A stretch of DNA of 64,000 nucleotides, from contig NC_087064.1 in NCBI RefSeq assembly GCF_963678635.1, positions 5,990,411 through 6,054,410 on the forward strand, read 5' to 3'. The DNA is from Symsagittifera roscoffensis. Lineage: Eukaryota; Xenacoelomorpha; Acoela; Convolutidae. This document shows, piece by piece, positions 13,367 through 25,379 of this stretch. Each line of letters opens with the position of its first letter. Within the stretch, counting starts at the first letter, position 1. A program made the position numbers and the translations under genes. A model generated the notes under the pieces. It worked only from the letters and a program-made list of their open reading frames with translations, did no database searches and was not told where the DNA came from.

Positions 13367-13759
13367 AAAAAGGGTCACTTTGCTACTAGAACATTAATTA
13401 AAATTGAACATCATTTCATAACAGTCAGATCAAATAGCTTACGGTTGCATTTGTTTTCTACAATTAACTTACTTTCATGCAACAGAAAAAAAACCTACGA
13501 CTCAAACGTAGCATGATAGCTATTGAGGACACTGAAAGCATTCCGACATGCATTTCGTGTTTTTTTTTGGATTTGAATATGTGAATAATTTTAGAAGAAC
13601 TTTTTCTGTTCAACTATAATAATTATGTTTAAAATATGTTAGCTAGCTGACGTTTGACCCGCCTTCATCGTCATTTAATATGCTTGTAGTCTATACTCTT
13701 TTTGTATACCTGTTGATAGATATACATCGCAATAATAATCGAATAGGTTTGTTACGAAT

Positions 13760-15215
13760 AATAGTGAGATTTACACACATCATCATACACGTTTTATCTT
13801 TTTCTAACTGGTGATTTGACTGTCGATATACTGATGCGTAATTGTAACAAGACTGCCCGTATAAGATTGAAGCCCTGAAGATTCCGACTGCGAGTCAATG
13901 TCTTTGAAACAGTTTTTGAAAACATCAATTAAAAAAATTGTTTTTTTTTTGGATTATTTTTCTCCACACACTACACCAAGTACAAAATGATATTCTTAGA
14001 AATTAGAAACTTTTTATCTTGCCTCATTTCAGTTTTGAACGATTAATGAGCGGATTAAATAGCGGCTTACGCATTCATAGAACGAATTATATCACGCGTT
14101 AATTGTTACAAATTGACAATTTTCAAAGCCGATTATCTCTTGAATAAAGATCACAGGTAAAACCTCTTTGTAAATTTGATGTCAAGATGTCAATGCGTTT
14201 CAGGTGGTAAAAAAATGGGTGAGTTATTCATGATTAACGTTCTCTTCAACAATAATAATGTTGTTTAGATTATGTTGCTTAGTTGATGTTGCTTAGTTTT
14301 GTAACAAAAGTAACGGAAAATTTGTGCTCAGGGTGGGTTTTTTTTCATCAGAAAAAATAACTAGCCATTTTTGACGAAACTTTTTCATATCATTCAAGGG
14401 TATTGTTGTCCTGAGCTTAAATTTGAAAAAAAAAAACATTTTACCTGTGATCATTTTTTTTAAAAGTTATGGGGGTTTAAGGAATGCCATTTTGGCCAAG
14501 TTGAGACAATTATTGCGCGATATATTTCGCGCTATTAATGCGTAAGCGGAGATTTAATCCGTCTTTCAAATCGTTCCAAATTGGTTAAAGGAAGTTTATT
14601 TGCCATAATTGATTTGTTACTAAGAGCGAAGTGTATCACTTTGTATTTTTTATGGCGAGTGGGGGAATGGATGGTTTTCGCAAAATTTCATTTTTTTACA
14701 TTTAATTTTTTCATGTTATTACTGCTCCATAGACTGCTTAATAGGCAGTCGGAACATTCAGGGCCTCGCCCTGATTCAAGCAGTCTTGTTATTCTTTGCA
14801 CACCTTTTATTTTTACACACTTCAACATACACATTATTTCATTTTTTCTATTTTTAAATGTTAATTTGACGGTCGATATATTGATGTGTAATTGTTACAA
14901 GACTGCTCGTATCAGTGTGAAGGCCTGAAGATTCCGACAGCGCTTCAATATCTCCAAACATTTTTTAAAACATCAAATGAAGAAAAATTTGGGGGATTTT
15001 TTTTCGATTGCTTCACCCCACATACTATACCAAGTACAAATTGATTTTTTTTAGAATTTAGTAACATATTACTCTGCCTCATTTCATTTTTAACGATTAA
15101 ACAGCGACTTAAATGTCAGCTCAAGTTTTAATAGCTTGAAATATCTCGCGCGTTAAGTGTTCGAAATTTGCCAAACTGACAATTTTCAAAGCCGATAAAT
15201 TCTCAAAAATAGATG
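13760..15215. repeat. Diverged ~1.05-kb direct duplication
   Basis: The segment around 13770-14170 recurs at about 14814-15210. The shared block ctgaagattccgac sits at about 13876 and 14927, an offset of 1,051 bp. Other shared landmarks are gtcgatatactgatg / gtcgatatattgatg and gacaattttcaaagccgat. Divergence is substantial. No coding content recognised. Confidence 0.7.
14036..14590. repeat. Inverted repeat within the 1.05-kb duplication
   Basis: About 14036-14180 (containing ggattaaat, cgcttacgcatt-like and gatcacaggtaaaa motifs) reappears in reverse complement at about 14430-14590, with a ~240-bp spacer between arms. Motifs such as agcggcttacgcattcat pair with the reverse of atgcgtaagcgga. 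This looks like a foldback element or two head-to-head copies of a dispersed repeat. Confidence 0.6.
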
Positions 15216-17686
15216 GCTGATTGACTAACTGAACTTTGGTTCAAAAAAAACTCAAGTAGAACTTCTCAAAACGATCACATTTAAAACAACACCGTGCATA
15301 AAGATTTCATCAATTTCTTCGAAACTTGGAACAATAACTGAGAGTCCGTCTTGTTTATCTGTTCTGCCGTCACTTTCAGCCAAGGTATGCACTTTCATTT
15401 CTGTCTGATTTCGCGTCCTTTTTCGCATTTAAAATGTGCGTGCTTCTCAAAACAACACAACTTTCCAGGCCGGTCAGACTCATTTTTAATGAGGATTCAT
15501 TTTGAAGAAAGGGAGGAATATATATGCTCGGAGTGTTTTTTTTTCTTACTTCAGACTAACTTCAAAAAGATCATTTCATTTTAGGGAGTCGATCCCTGGA
15601 TCTTCCTGGGCCACGTCGTATGCGAACAACCCTATATTTGCCTGTCACAAATCTACATTTAATGCGCATTTCATATTTTGATGCTGAAAGTGTGAAGCGA
15701 ATAGTTTAAGCGTGTCAAATTACCCACGACTACAAAATCGCTCCAAATTGAACACACGTAATAAGCAAATTGACCTTATTAATTCCATAAACGACTCAAA
15801 TTCGATCGTATCAGCTTATAAATCACAATTTTTGCGAATCCTTGATTAACCAAAAACTATTCGACACCAGCCAAAAGGCATTCAAAACATTCAAGGTTTT
15901 GTCTTGATACCAGCCGTCTTGTTCCAAAAGCATCTGAGTACTTGAAGAAATAACAAGGAACTTGTGAATTATCACGGCCGCTCCTTGAACGTCACCTTAA
16001 GAAAGCAAACGCCTAGTGGAGTTTAGTTTTCGTTTTTAGTCAAATTTGTATTTCATTTTAGAAAATAAGATTTAGAAAACTAATAGATAAATAACCTCAA
16101 AGTTTTCAAATTAGAAACCGGGAAAAAACAAACAGCTGAAATCTGGCATTTTGGAAAAGAATCTGATTTTCAATATTTTAAGCATTAAGGCGGATTGTAT
16201 AGTTCAGAATATACGTAGACATTGGAGAGCAAACTTCAATTCAATTAGTTCAAAGATTCGGCACCTCCCATTGAGAAAAAAAGCGACGCATTGTCAAGAG
16301 TCTTTCGCGCAACATGATGATGTTTCTGAAGCCCTCTTACAAGCAATGCAAAATACGAATGATACCGTCTGCGGGGAAACTCCATCCAATTTGTCCATGC
16401 TAGTTCGATGGAATGGCTTATTAAATGAAAAAAAAAAGAAAACCAGGAAACAATTGCATGGCAACTTACTTAGATACATCTAACAGAACAAACAAAAAAA
16501 CATTTTTGAGTCAATTGCGCCCCCCACCTCAATCAAAACCGTAGAAGCGATATTAAACGCAACCATAGATGGCTGATTGAACATTAGTTCATAAAACTTG
16601 GAGAAAAAAATAAGATCATGGAAAAACAAAATCGATTTTTTTTCGAGATTTTGTTTGGGTGATCATTCCTTCGAGGAAAAAAAAATCCCAAAGTTGGTGT
16701 TCTAACATTGTATCTAGAAACTGTTCCCTAGAAAAAAAGACGGTTTTATTTGCATCTAAATCTAAACTATTTTTTGGTGATTTTTTTTTTCAAACTGAAA
16801 CTAATTTTGAGTTCTCATCTGTGATGTTCGGTGTTCCACATTAGATAAATAATTTGGCACCTGATTTTAAATAATGTAAACTATTTTTATACAATTATAC
16901 GCCTCAAGCTCATGCTCAATTGATCCAAATTTTCAAACAGCAACTTAGTTTATCTACAGGAATATTAGCAAGCGCAGATCCAAGTTTTCTAGAAGGGCGG
17001 ATTTTTTTAAGTATGGAAAAATATGTGCTTTTCATATGTTCGATAGGTTATTTCTGCCAAACAAGTCAAATAAATACCCGATCCAGAGGATAATTGGTAT
17101 TTCTACGATTCGCAGAGGATCTATCAAAGGAAATTTAGCATGTCTGAGGTCAGTCCATTTTGATTACTTCCTTAAATACCAGACTGAAGTGGATTGTTGA
17201 GCGAAGCTCTTTTTTACGTTTAGACTTTTAAAGTGGCACCAGTATTGCAGCCGAAATCAGTCAGGCTGTGAGGAAGCGAAGCTGAAGCTAAAGGTCAAGT
17301 GAAAGATCGTCCTCATACACTTCAGCAAATTACGAGTTAGATTGGAAGCTTAGTGTATGAATCTTCCTTAGTCGCAAAAATTGCATTTCTTCCTTTAGCT
17401 TCCTGTTTTCGCAATATGACTTAAGTACTCTAAAATGGCATCAAATTTACAATTTTAAACAATTTTTTCATCAGGAAGTTGTGTCGTACAAAAACAAAAT
17501 CAGCACAGGAGTTTAGAATATAGCTCCTTCTCTCTGGCTAGACAGCATCAATGACAGATATTAACAATTTAATTTCAAAAAGAGTCAAGTGATTACTGAA
17601 TATGGGACTATAACCTGTTGCCGATACAGAACAGTTTGTATCATAATTTGCTGGTACACTGAGCTGATCGAAAAAAATTTGAAAAA
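15216..17686. other. Gene-free AT-rich region
   Basis: No conserved protein, RNA gene or complete transposon recognised. The longest open stretch (16154-16483, +, TTG-initiated) has a mixed amino acid composition but resembles no family I know. A decayed one-ended relative of the CAGGGGCGGATC MITE may lie near 16970-17010 (gcagatccaagttttctagaa, then gggcgga). Confidence 0.4.
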
Positions 17687-20600
17687 CCACACACATTTGA
17701 ACTTCCGATAACATTTTCATAATTCTTACGCTTGATAAGCACAACCGTCTAAGAAAATACATTTCAACACCGGTAAACAAAAACGGGTGGCCCTGACACA
17801 CCCTCAATCAAATTACCATCTACACAATCATCCCGGAAGAACAATACTCGACACTACCAAAACACACAAACAAAACCTACTTTCAAAAGCCACAATACGG
17901 GCCTACTGACTGACTTGGTCGACTCTAACGACTACATCAACAAGAGAACCAAACTCCATTTACAAAAAACACTCCACACGCGAGCTATTTCCAACTACAT
18001 TGAAACTGTTCCCATACCCAAAACGACTCACGAAAAATCCCCCACTTATCTCCCCAACTGAACTATCATTGAGTCCCAAGGCACGTTCCAGCCTAGATCA
18101 ACTACGATCCGACTTCTCACCTTCTTTATAAATCATCAGACATGACTTAAAAAAACAAAGATTGTCCAAAAGTCTTCAAAACGCAACACGATACCAATCA
18201 TCTTTCAATTTCCCCAAAACCCTACTACAATCACAACACTTTCACTCTTGGTCAATCCTGCCGAGGATTCTGCCTTCCTCAGGTTTGCTCAGCCTTCAAG
18301 CACATCATTCGAGCTCGCTCCTCATGACTAATGTCGAGTCAACACTGACTCATAACTTCGGATATGAAAACAGAACGGTTCCTCTGTCTGGTAATCTGCA
18401 AGAACGGTAGAGACGATTAAAACCATAGCTTTGCTATTCTTTTCCTGTTTGAAGGCTTGCCGATTCAACGAAACGGGCACTGAAACTAGAATCCCTAGAC
18501 ATCTCAATTACTGGAATCGGTCCCCATCTTCCGGCCAGAAGCATCCCGCGAGGGCCGCAGTTTGAGACTTGAACGATACGAGAATAACAACCTTCCCATG
18601 GAAGAACTGAAATCAACGAAAACTAAGAAATCAACCTTGTTTGAGGTACTGAACTAACAAGTTAACAATTCTAGACAAAAACAAAGAACCTTTATGTCAA
18701 AATCTGACCGAAATGAAGAAACTTTACGCGCGGCTACAACAACAACACAGCCTCGGGCTACAACAGCCTTAATTTTTCAGTCCGGCCAACACACAGACTG
18801 GTACGTAAATCCACTTTCAAAATCATTGTGAATTGTCAACTTGACAAAAAACAACCTTCCCCTGGAAGATTTGAAAACAACCAAAACTAAGAAATCAACC
18901 TTCTTTGAGGTACTGAACTAACGAGATAACAATTCTAGACTAAAAAAAAGACCGTTTATATCAGAATCTGACCAAAATGAGGAAACTTTACTCGCGGCAA
19001 CAACAACACAGCCTTGTGCCACAACAGCCTTAAATTTTCATTCCAGCCAACACAGAGACTGGTGCATCAGTCCACTTTCAACATCATTGTGAAGTGTCAA
19101 CATGGATTCAAAATACATAATCGTACGGGTAATTGTTATATATTTCAAATTTTTTCGTCGAAAACTTTTTCTATAGCTATAAACACGAGTTAATTGCGAT
19201 CGTAAAATTGAAAAATTTTTCTAGCGCCGTCTGTAAAAATCTAGTTGAACTAATGCAATACTCTCTAGTCGCAACAAACTGAAGTTTAAAATGTGGCAAA
19301 AATAAAAAAAAAATCGGACTTCTTAAATATTTAACTCTATGGTACATTGTAAAAAGAATCCACCTCTATAAAAATTGTCCTTACAAGATTACTCTTTGAA
19401 AGACCACACACATTTGAACATTCGATAACATTTTCATAATTCTTACGCTTGATAAGCACAGCCGTCTAAGAAAATACCTTTCAACACCGGTAAACAAAAA
19501 CGGGTGGCCCTGACACATCCTCAATCAAATTACCATCTACACAACCACCCCGGAAGAACAATACTCGACACTACCAAAACACACAAACAAAACCTACTTT
19601 GAAAAGCCACAATACGGGCCTACTGACTGACTTGGTCGACTCTAACGACTACATCAACAAGAGAACCAAACTCCATATAAACAAAACACTCCACGCGCGA
19701 GCTATTTCCAACTACATTGAAACTGTTCCCATACCCAAAACGACGCACGAAAAATCCCCCACTTATCTCCCCAACTGAACTATCATTGAGTCCCAAGGCA
19801 CGTTCCAGCCTAGATCAACTACGATCCGACTTCTCTCCCCTTCTTTATAATTCATCAGACTTGACTTAAAAAAACAAAGATTGTCCAAAAGTCTTGCAAA
19901 ACCCAACACGATACCAATCATCTTTCGATTTCCCCAAAACCCTACTACAATCACAACACTTTCACTCTTGGCCAATCCAGCCGAGGATTCTGCCTTGCTC
20001 AGGTTTGATCAGCCTTCAAGCACATCATTTGGGCTCGCTGCTCATGACTAATGTCGACTCAACACTGACTCATAACTTCGGATATGAAAACAGAACGATT
20101 CCTCTGTCTGGTAATCTGCAAGAACAGTAGAGACGCCTAAAACCATAGCTTTGCTATTCTTTTCCTGTTTGAAGGCTTGCCGATTCACCGAAACGGGCAC
20201 TGAAACTAGAATCCCTAGACATATCATTTACTGGAATCGGTCCCCATCTTCCGGCCAGAAGCACCCCGCGGGGGCTGCAGTTTGAGACTTAAACGATATG
20301 AGAATAACAACCTTCCCCTGGAAGAACTGAAAACAACGAAAACTAAAAAATCAACCTTTTTTGAGGTACTGAACTAACAAGTTAACAAATCTAGACAGAA
20401 ACAAAGACCCTTTATGTCAAAATCTGACCGAAATGAAGAAACTTTACGCGCGGCAACAACAACAACACAGCCTCGGGCTACAACAGCCTTAATTTTTCAG
20501 TCCGGCCAACACACAGACTGGTACATAAATCCACTTTCAAAATCATTGTGAATTGTCAACTTGACAAAAAAACAACCTTCCCCTGGAAGATTTGAAAACA

Positions 20601-21113
20601 ACCAAAACTAAGCAATCAACCTTCTTTGAGGTACTGAACTAACGAGATAACAATTCTAGACTAAAACAAAGACCATTCATATCAGAATCTGACCGAAATG
20701 AGGAAACTTTATGAGCGGCAACAACAACACAGCCTTGTGCCACAACAGCCTTAAATTTTCATTCCGGCCAACACAGAGACTGGTGCATCAATCCACTTTC
20801 AACATCATAGTGAAGTGTCAACATGGATTCAAAATACATAATCGTACGGGTAATTGTTATATATTTCAAATTTTTTCGTTGAAAACTTTTTCTATAGCTA
20901 TAAACACGAGTTAATTGCGATCGTAAAATTGAAAAATACTGTTAGCGCCGTCTGTAAAAATCTAGTGGTGCTAATGCAATACTCTCTAATCGCAACAAAC
21001 TGAAGTTTAAAATGTGGCAAAAATAAAAAAAGTCGGACTTCTTAAATATTTAACTCTATGGTACATTGTTAAAAGAATCTACCCCTACAAAAATTGTCTT
21101 TACAAGATTACTC
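17687..21113. repeat. Two-copy 1.72-kb tandem duplication
   Basis: The block beginning ccacacacatttgaac at 17687 recurs at 19404 (offset 1,717 bp), and the two copies are similar throughout to about 21113. Landmarks shared by both include cttgataagcac, aacaaaaacgggtggccctg, gaatcggtccccatcttcc and tagcgccgtctgtaaaaatc. Differences are scattered substitutions and small indels. The two corresponding frames (18162-18410 and 19894-20130, +) carry scattered substitutions and look non-coding. Confidence 0.9.
18587..19110. repeat. Nested ~265-bp tandem duplication
   Basis: Within each 1.72-kb unit a block starting acaaccttccc occurs twice: 18587 and 18851 in the first unit, 20307 and 20572 in the second. 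It contains tttgaggtactgaactaac, caacaacacagcct and an acagcctta run. The nested duplication predates the 1.72-kb duplication because both units have it. Confidence 0.85.
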
Positions 21114-21624
21114 CAAGTTCATTGAAAAAGCGAGCTATAATTATTCGGTTGGCATGATGGTAGAATTAAAAAGGCACTAAAGTTTTGTTTGTTTGTTTGT
21201 TTGTTAATGAGCCTATATCACTTTTTTCATGAACGTTTCGAGATGAGCTTTATCGTGCCAAATCGAAGACAACCATTTCAATTCACTACACAAACGTAAA
21301 ACCCCGGTAAACTTTGAGAAAAATTGTCCGATAAACTTTTTTCCAGTTACTGACAAAATCTTTGGCAAATTGTTTTGGAAAAAATTTGTAGCACGTGAAA
21401 TAATTTGCACTAACCATTTTCGATTCCAGTAAATCTTCCAAGCTATCTCATCAATAACTGGAACTATAAGAATATCTTCTGACAAAGGCACTGCTGGTCA
21501 AGCATTTTTTATTGATCTAAATACATTCATGTCAACATTAACAACGTCAGCTAATACTCTTTAAGAAAACTAACTTTAGAACGGAACGGATGTACTTAAA
21601 AACGCGAAACAAGGCTTGCACTTT
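21114..21624. other. Gene-free spacer with (TTTG)n microsatellite
   Basis: A short tttg repeat lies at about 21183-21204. A 92-codon minus-strand open stretch (21213-21491) matches nothing I recognise and is not called. Confidence 0.4.
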
Positions 21625-21841
21625 GGCTCTTTTCCATTTTCCCTCACATTTCAAATATTCCATTTTCATAGTCTTTTTACGTGTTATAACGGCTAAATGC
21701 GTGATATTACGATATTAAGTACGAAGACCAAATCAGTTTGCAATTTTTGAATTGTTCATCATGCAAAATTTCGTTGCGTTATGACAACGTTAAATTAGTT
21801 TTATAACTTGAAATTCAAATGTGGGGGAAGTTAAAAGAGCA
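21625..21841. mobile_element. MITE, GGCTCTTTT family, copy 1
   Basis: A 217-bp non-coding element starting GGCTCTTTTCC and ending in a run that closes with AAAAGAGCA. The 8-bp flanks are tgcacttt and tgcagttt (one mismatch). The interior carries the family block gaagaccaaat.....gtttgc. The 8-bp flank duplication suggests hAT-type mobilisation. Confidence 0.75.
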
Positions 21842-22157
21842 TGCAGTTTTTATATCTGAGATTATCAGGGCAAGAGGCGAATTGTGTTTGCATTGCGGAC
21901 CAAGATATAGAAAGAGACTATTAGGGATTTAGGGAGATATAATTTTCGCAGAAGTATTCGCTTTTATTTCGACGTGAGTAATATGTACGGCCAGGCACGA
22001 CATCTGACGAAACGTCAGAACCCGCAGTATTGCAGGAAAAATCCCTGCTCAGTCGTTTTTTCTCGGGGGAACTTCTTCACGGCGGACCACAAACACAAGT
22101 GGTTGGCAAAGTCATGCAATGCATGCAAACAATAATTATGGCTTGCCTGCAAAAAAG

Positions 22158-22340
22158 AGCTCTTTTCCAGTATCCCAACCCACTTGTAAAATTACAAACT
22201 TAGGCTTTTCAAAATTGTTCACACGGCATTTTGCATGTAGAAAAAAAAGTTGTAAGTAATTGTTCGTTTTGATGCAGTTTTTAAGATAGACTTTTATAAT
22301 TGAATTTCAGAAAAAATCAAGGGGGCGACTTGAAAAGAGC
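22158..22340. mobile_element. MITE, GGCTCTTTT family, copy 2 (decayed)
   Basis: A shorter relative starting agctcttttcc and ending gaaaagagc, with approximate flanks caaaaaag / caaaaaga. Its body, including tgcatgtag and a gggggcgac near the right end, is more diverged than in the other copies. Confidence 0.5.
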
Positions 22341-22344
22341 CAAA

Positions 22345-25110
22345 AAGAGCTCGTTACGAAGTTTTGTGACTCTGGTGGACGCCAAAAATTAGAAACCTAA
22401 GAAGCCAAATGAGAAAGATGACTATGCTGCGGCACCATTCAATTTCATTGATTCATACAGATAGTTTAGACGAAGAAATAGGGAAGTGTATGGACACGGC
22501 TTTGCAAGACTGAGTAAAGCGTCCAAAGTTAATGTGTGCGTTTTTTGTTTTCTACAGATTACTGAAAACAATGACTATCGTTACTACTATTCTAGTGAAA
22601 ACACCGCAATTTTACTAAAACTAGAAAAAACAGACAACAGAACCAAGTTTAAATTCGTGACACGAGGTATAATGAACAACGATATTGAATGAAAATTAGC
22701 TAACTGGAGAGCTAGTAACGAGCAGGCATTTAACTGTCTTTCTTAAGCAACAGTACTGGAAACTCATTTTCTGGGAATACCTAATGAGAAACTGAAACAA
22801 GTAGAGCTGGTAGTATTCCTTTAAAAAAATAAAATCCAACGGTAAGAGTACTAGAGTAAAACAAGAGTGATTTCCTTATAACGACAACACTTTTTCTCAG
22901 AGCACTGGCTGCTTTTCAGGGGCCAAAAAAAATTGCAGAACAAACTAACGAACTTTTCTTGCTCAAGAAATGTTTTTTGCTCAAAAAGTCAAGATGTCAC
23001 AGATGATTTGAAAGCAGAGCCTTCAACATTTATGAGAAAATTCAGAAACTTTCTGGGAGCTCAAAATTCCTCTATGCTAATTTAAAGGACAGCGCTGTAG
23101 ATGCTCTATCTGGAAATCTTACTCAATGCTGACAGAGTATGCGTGCTCAGGGAAAGAAAAACAGGCACAAACTCTTAAGAGATTTTAGTCAAATCATCAG
23201 GAATTGAATGTTGAGCGAATTTTTGCGACCAATTGCAGAAAAAGATAAACAGAAAATTTTTTTGAAATAATGAAAATTTTTTAAACGAAAGTTTTTGAAT
23301 TGAACATAGTGCAAAAAAAAACAATTTTCAAACACTTCCCAATTTTCAAACACGTTAAGGTCAAATTGGTCCATTACCAGCGTGGATAGTCTTTGCTAGT
23401 TACCATAATGGGTTAAAGAGCTCCAAAAACTCGAAATTCATTTTTTTGTCCTGTTTTAATTCCTTGTTATTTTTTTCAAATGCTTCCTCGCAATCGAGGA
23501 AAATTCTATTTTTGAGCCGATATTACATCGGCCAAAGCTATTTGAGGGAAACAAATGGGAAATTGAACAGCCGAGTAATTGAAAGTACAAATAACAGAAA
23601 TAAATAAAAATGGCAATCCGTTGTAGCAATTTTAAATGTGTCCAAAAAACAAGAGTACTAATACAATGACCATATAGTACTGTATCAGCAACCAACAATA
23701 CGGTAGTTTAATTTGAATTTTGAGCACGTTAATGTAGCGTAAGTGCTGTTACCAATGATTAGATGATTTTGTTAAGCAAGTTGTCAATCTGAAAAAAACC
23801 TTGCCGATTTGGGAATACTTGCTATTCGCAACGCGTGCTTAGATAGACAATTAAGCCACCAAGAGAGCAATTAAGCCACCAAAAAGTTAGAGACAATCTA
23901 TAGCCCAACATTTTTTTTTCAAACTGCTTTTTTTCAATTTGCAAAAAAGCCCTGCCCGGATTCATTTTCTGGACCATTGTCTCAGTCATGCACGTCACCT
24001 CTTCGCCGTCTTTGTATCACGATACACTGAAGTTGAATTGCTTATGGATCAAGCTATCAATCGTTTCAGTGACTGTTATTCAAACTTTTAGCCTGAAAAG
24101 TTTGTTTGCTCTATGTTTTGATCTGATAATGCTTGCTTATCTCTGGTGTAAAAATTTTTGCAGGTAAATAAATTATAATTCAAGTGTTTCAGTCCCTTTT
24201 AAGCCCAGCTGCATTTAAATCTATTATCTCCATTCAAACGGCGCAATTTGACGCAACTAAATTGATTAAAGAAGTAGAAACTGTTAAAGTTGATAAATTG
24301 AAGTCTAACATAATTTTAAATGAAACCAAAAATAAAAACTTTGCGTAAAACGGCAATTAGAAACGCAAATATGCTCAAAAATTACTACAATACAAATTAA
24401 TTACCGGAAAAGGAAACAATTATTTTCAAATTTGATTTTCAAAAATATTTTCAAGTAATAATATCAAAGCTAATTATGCAAAAGGGTCAATTCAAATATT
24501 ATAATCAAATTGAAGAAACTATAGGCTACAACAAAAGAAATAGGCGAAAATCTGAATTTTATTATCGGATAATCGACTTACAAAAAAGTTGACGATTTTC
24601 GATGTGCGCAACATATGATACACAGATTGAGTCATAAAAAATACATTTCAAAAAATGAGAGCTACAGTTCAAACTATTGATATCAATTAATTCTTAGTTG
24701 AAATCCTTGTGATAATTGCGCACCAAAATAGGTCATCGTGAAAATGCCATTTTGAAAGTTAAAAAAATGTATAGGGAATCGGAAATCGGAAGGAAGAAGA
24801 GCTGAAAAACGATTTGAACTAGCTTCATTTATATCAAAGACTCCACCTGCTTTTCCTGCAATGTTTCTTACCGTAAAACGCGAAGAAACTTGTTTACGCC
24901 AGAAGGAAAAATTTAATTTTGTTGCGTTCTTTCCTCGGTGCTTGGAAGTTTTACGGTCAATAGCTCGTAAATTTATGACTCAAACCGTTAAAACAGGCGT
25001 AACATTTAAGTTGTTGAAGGGACTTACTCCCTCACACAGTGGTTAATCTTCTATAGGCAGGTCATTGGAATTGAATATTTGTAGCCATTCTCTTTATTGG
25101 AGAACTTTTG
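22345..25110. other. Gene-free AT-rich region
   Basis: No recognisable gene, RNA or complete transposon. The tandem phrase caattaagccaccaa is repeated at about 23849-23882. Short open stretches here are of random length for this base composition. Confidence 0.4.
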
Positions 25111-25114
25111 CCGC

Positions 25115-25375
25115 CATAAGCGGTACCACGGGGCAGCAGTGCAGAAGTCCTCGCCTGTTAATCGACAGGTCGGATGTTCGAGGCCCACCACCGTGATATG
25201 TACTCGTTGACTGAGGGCGATGCAACACTAAAAAAAATTACCCTGGGTGAACGAGGGGCGCAACAGCGTTTCTTCGTGAAGGGCTGAACAGCTCGTATGA
25301 TTGTCCTTTCCCTGGAAGAAAAGTTATTTTTATCCATTATCGGCTCTTTCTGCGGCTCTTTTGACCCACCTGGTA
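25115..25375 (+). mobile_element. SINE-like sequence with a tRNA-Asn-like head
   Basis: The stretch 25119-25195 has a tRNA outline: a loop containing CTGTTAA (a GTT anticodon as in tRNA-Asn) and a B-box-like GATGTTCGAGGCCCACC. The A box is weak and the anticodon stem pairs poorly, so a working tRNA is unlikely. GC-richer sequence continues downstream for about 180 bp, as in a SINE body. A second, more decayed relative sharing gaggcccacca lies at 36575-36660 on the minus strand. Confidence 0.5.
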
Positions 25376-25379
25376 TGAA

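Noticed and set aside
16154-16483. Possible 110-codon gene on the plus strand
   Set aside because: Non-ATG start, no splice or homology support, flanking sequence looks intergenic.
18162-18410. Gene shared by the two 1.72-kb repeats
   Set aside because: The paired frames differ in length and by substitutions without codon bias; explained by duplication of non-coding DNA.
25119-25195. A functional tRNA-Asn gene
   Set aside because: Anticodon stem pairs poorly, A box is weak and acceptor ends do not pair well; better explained as a SINE head.
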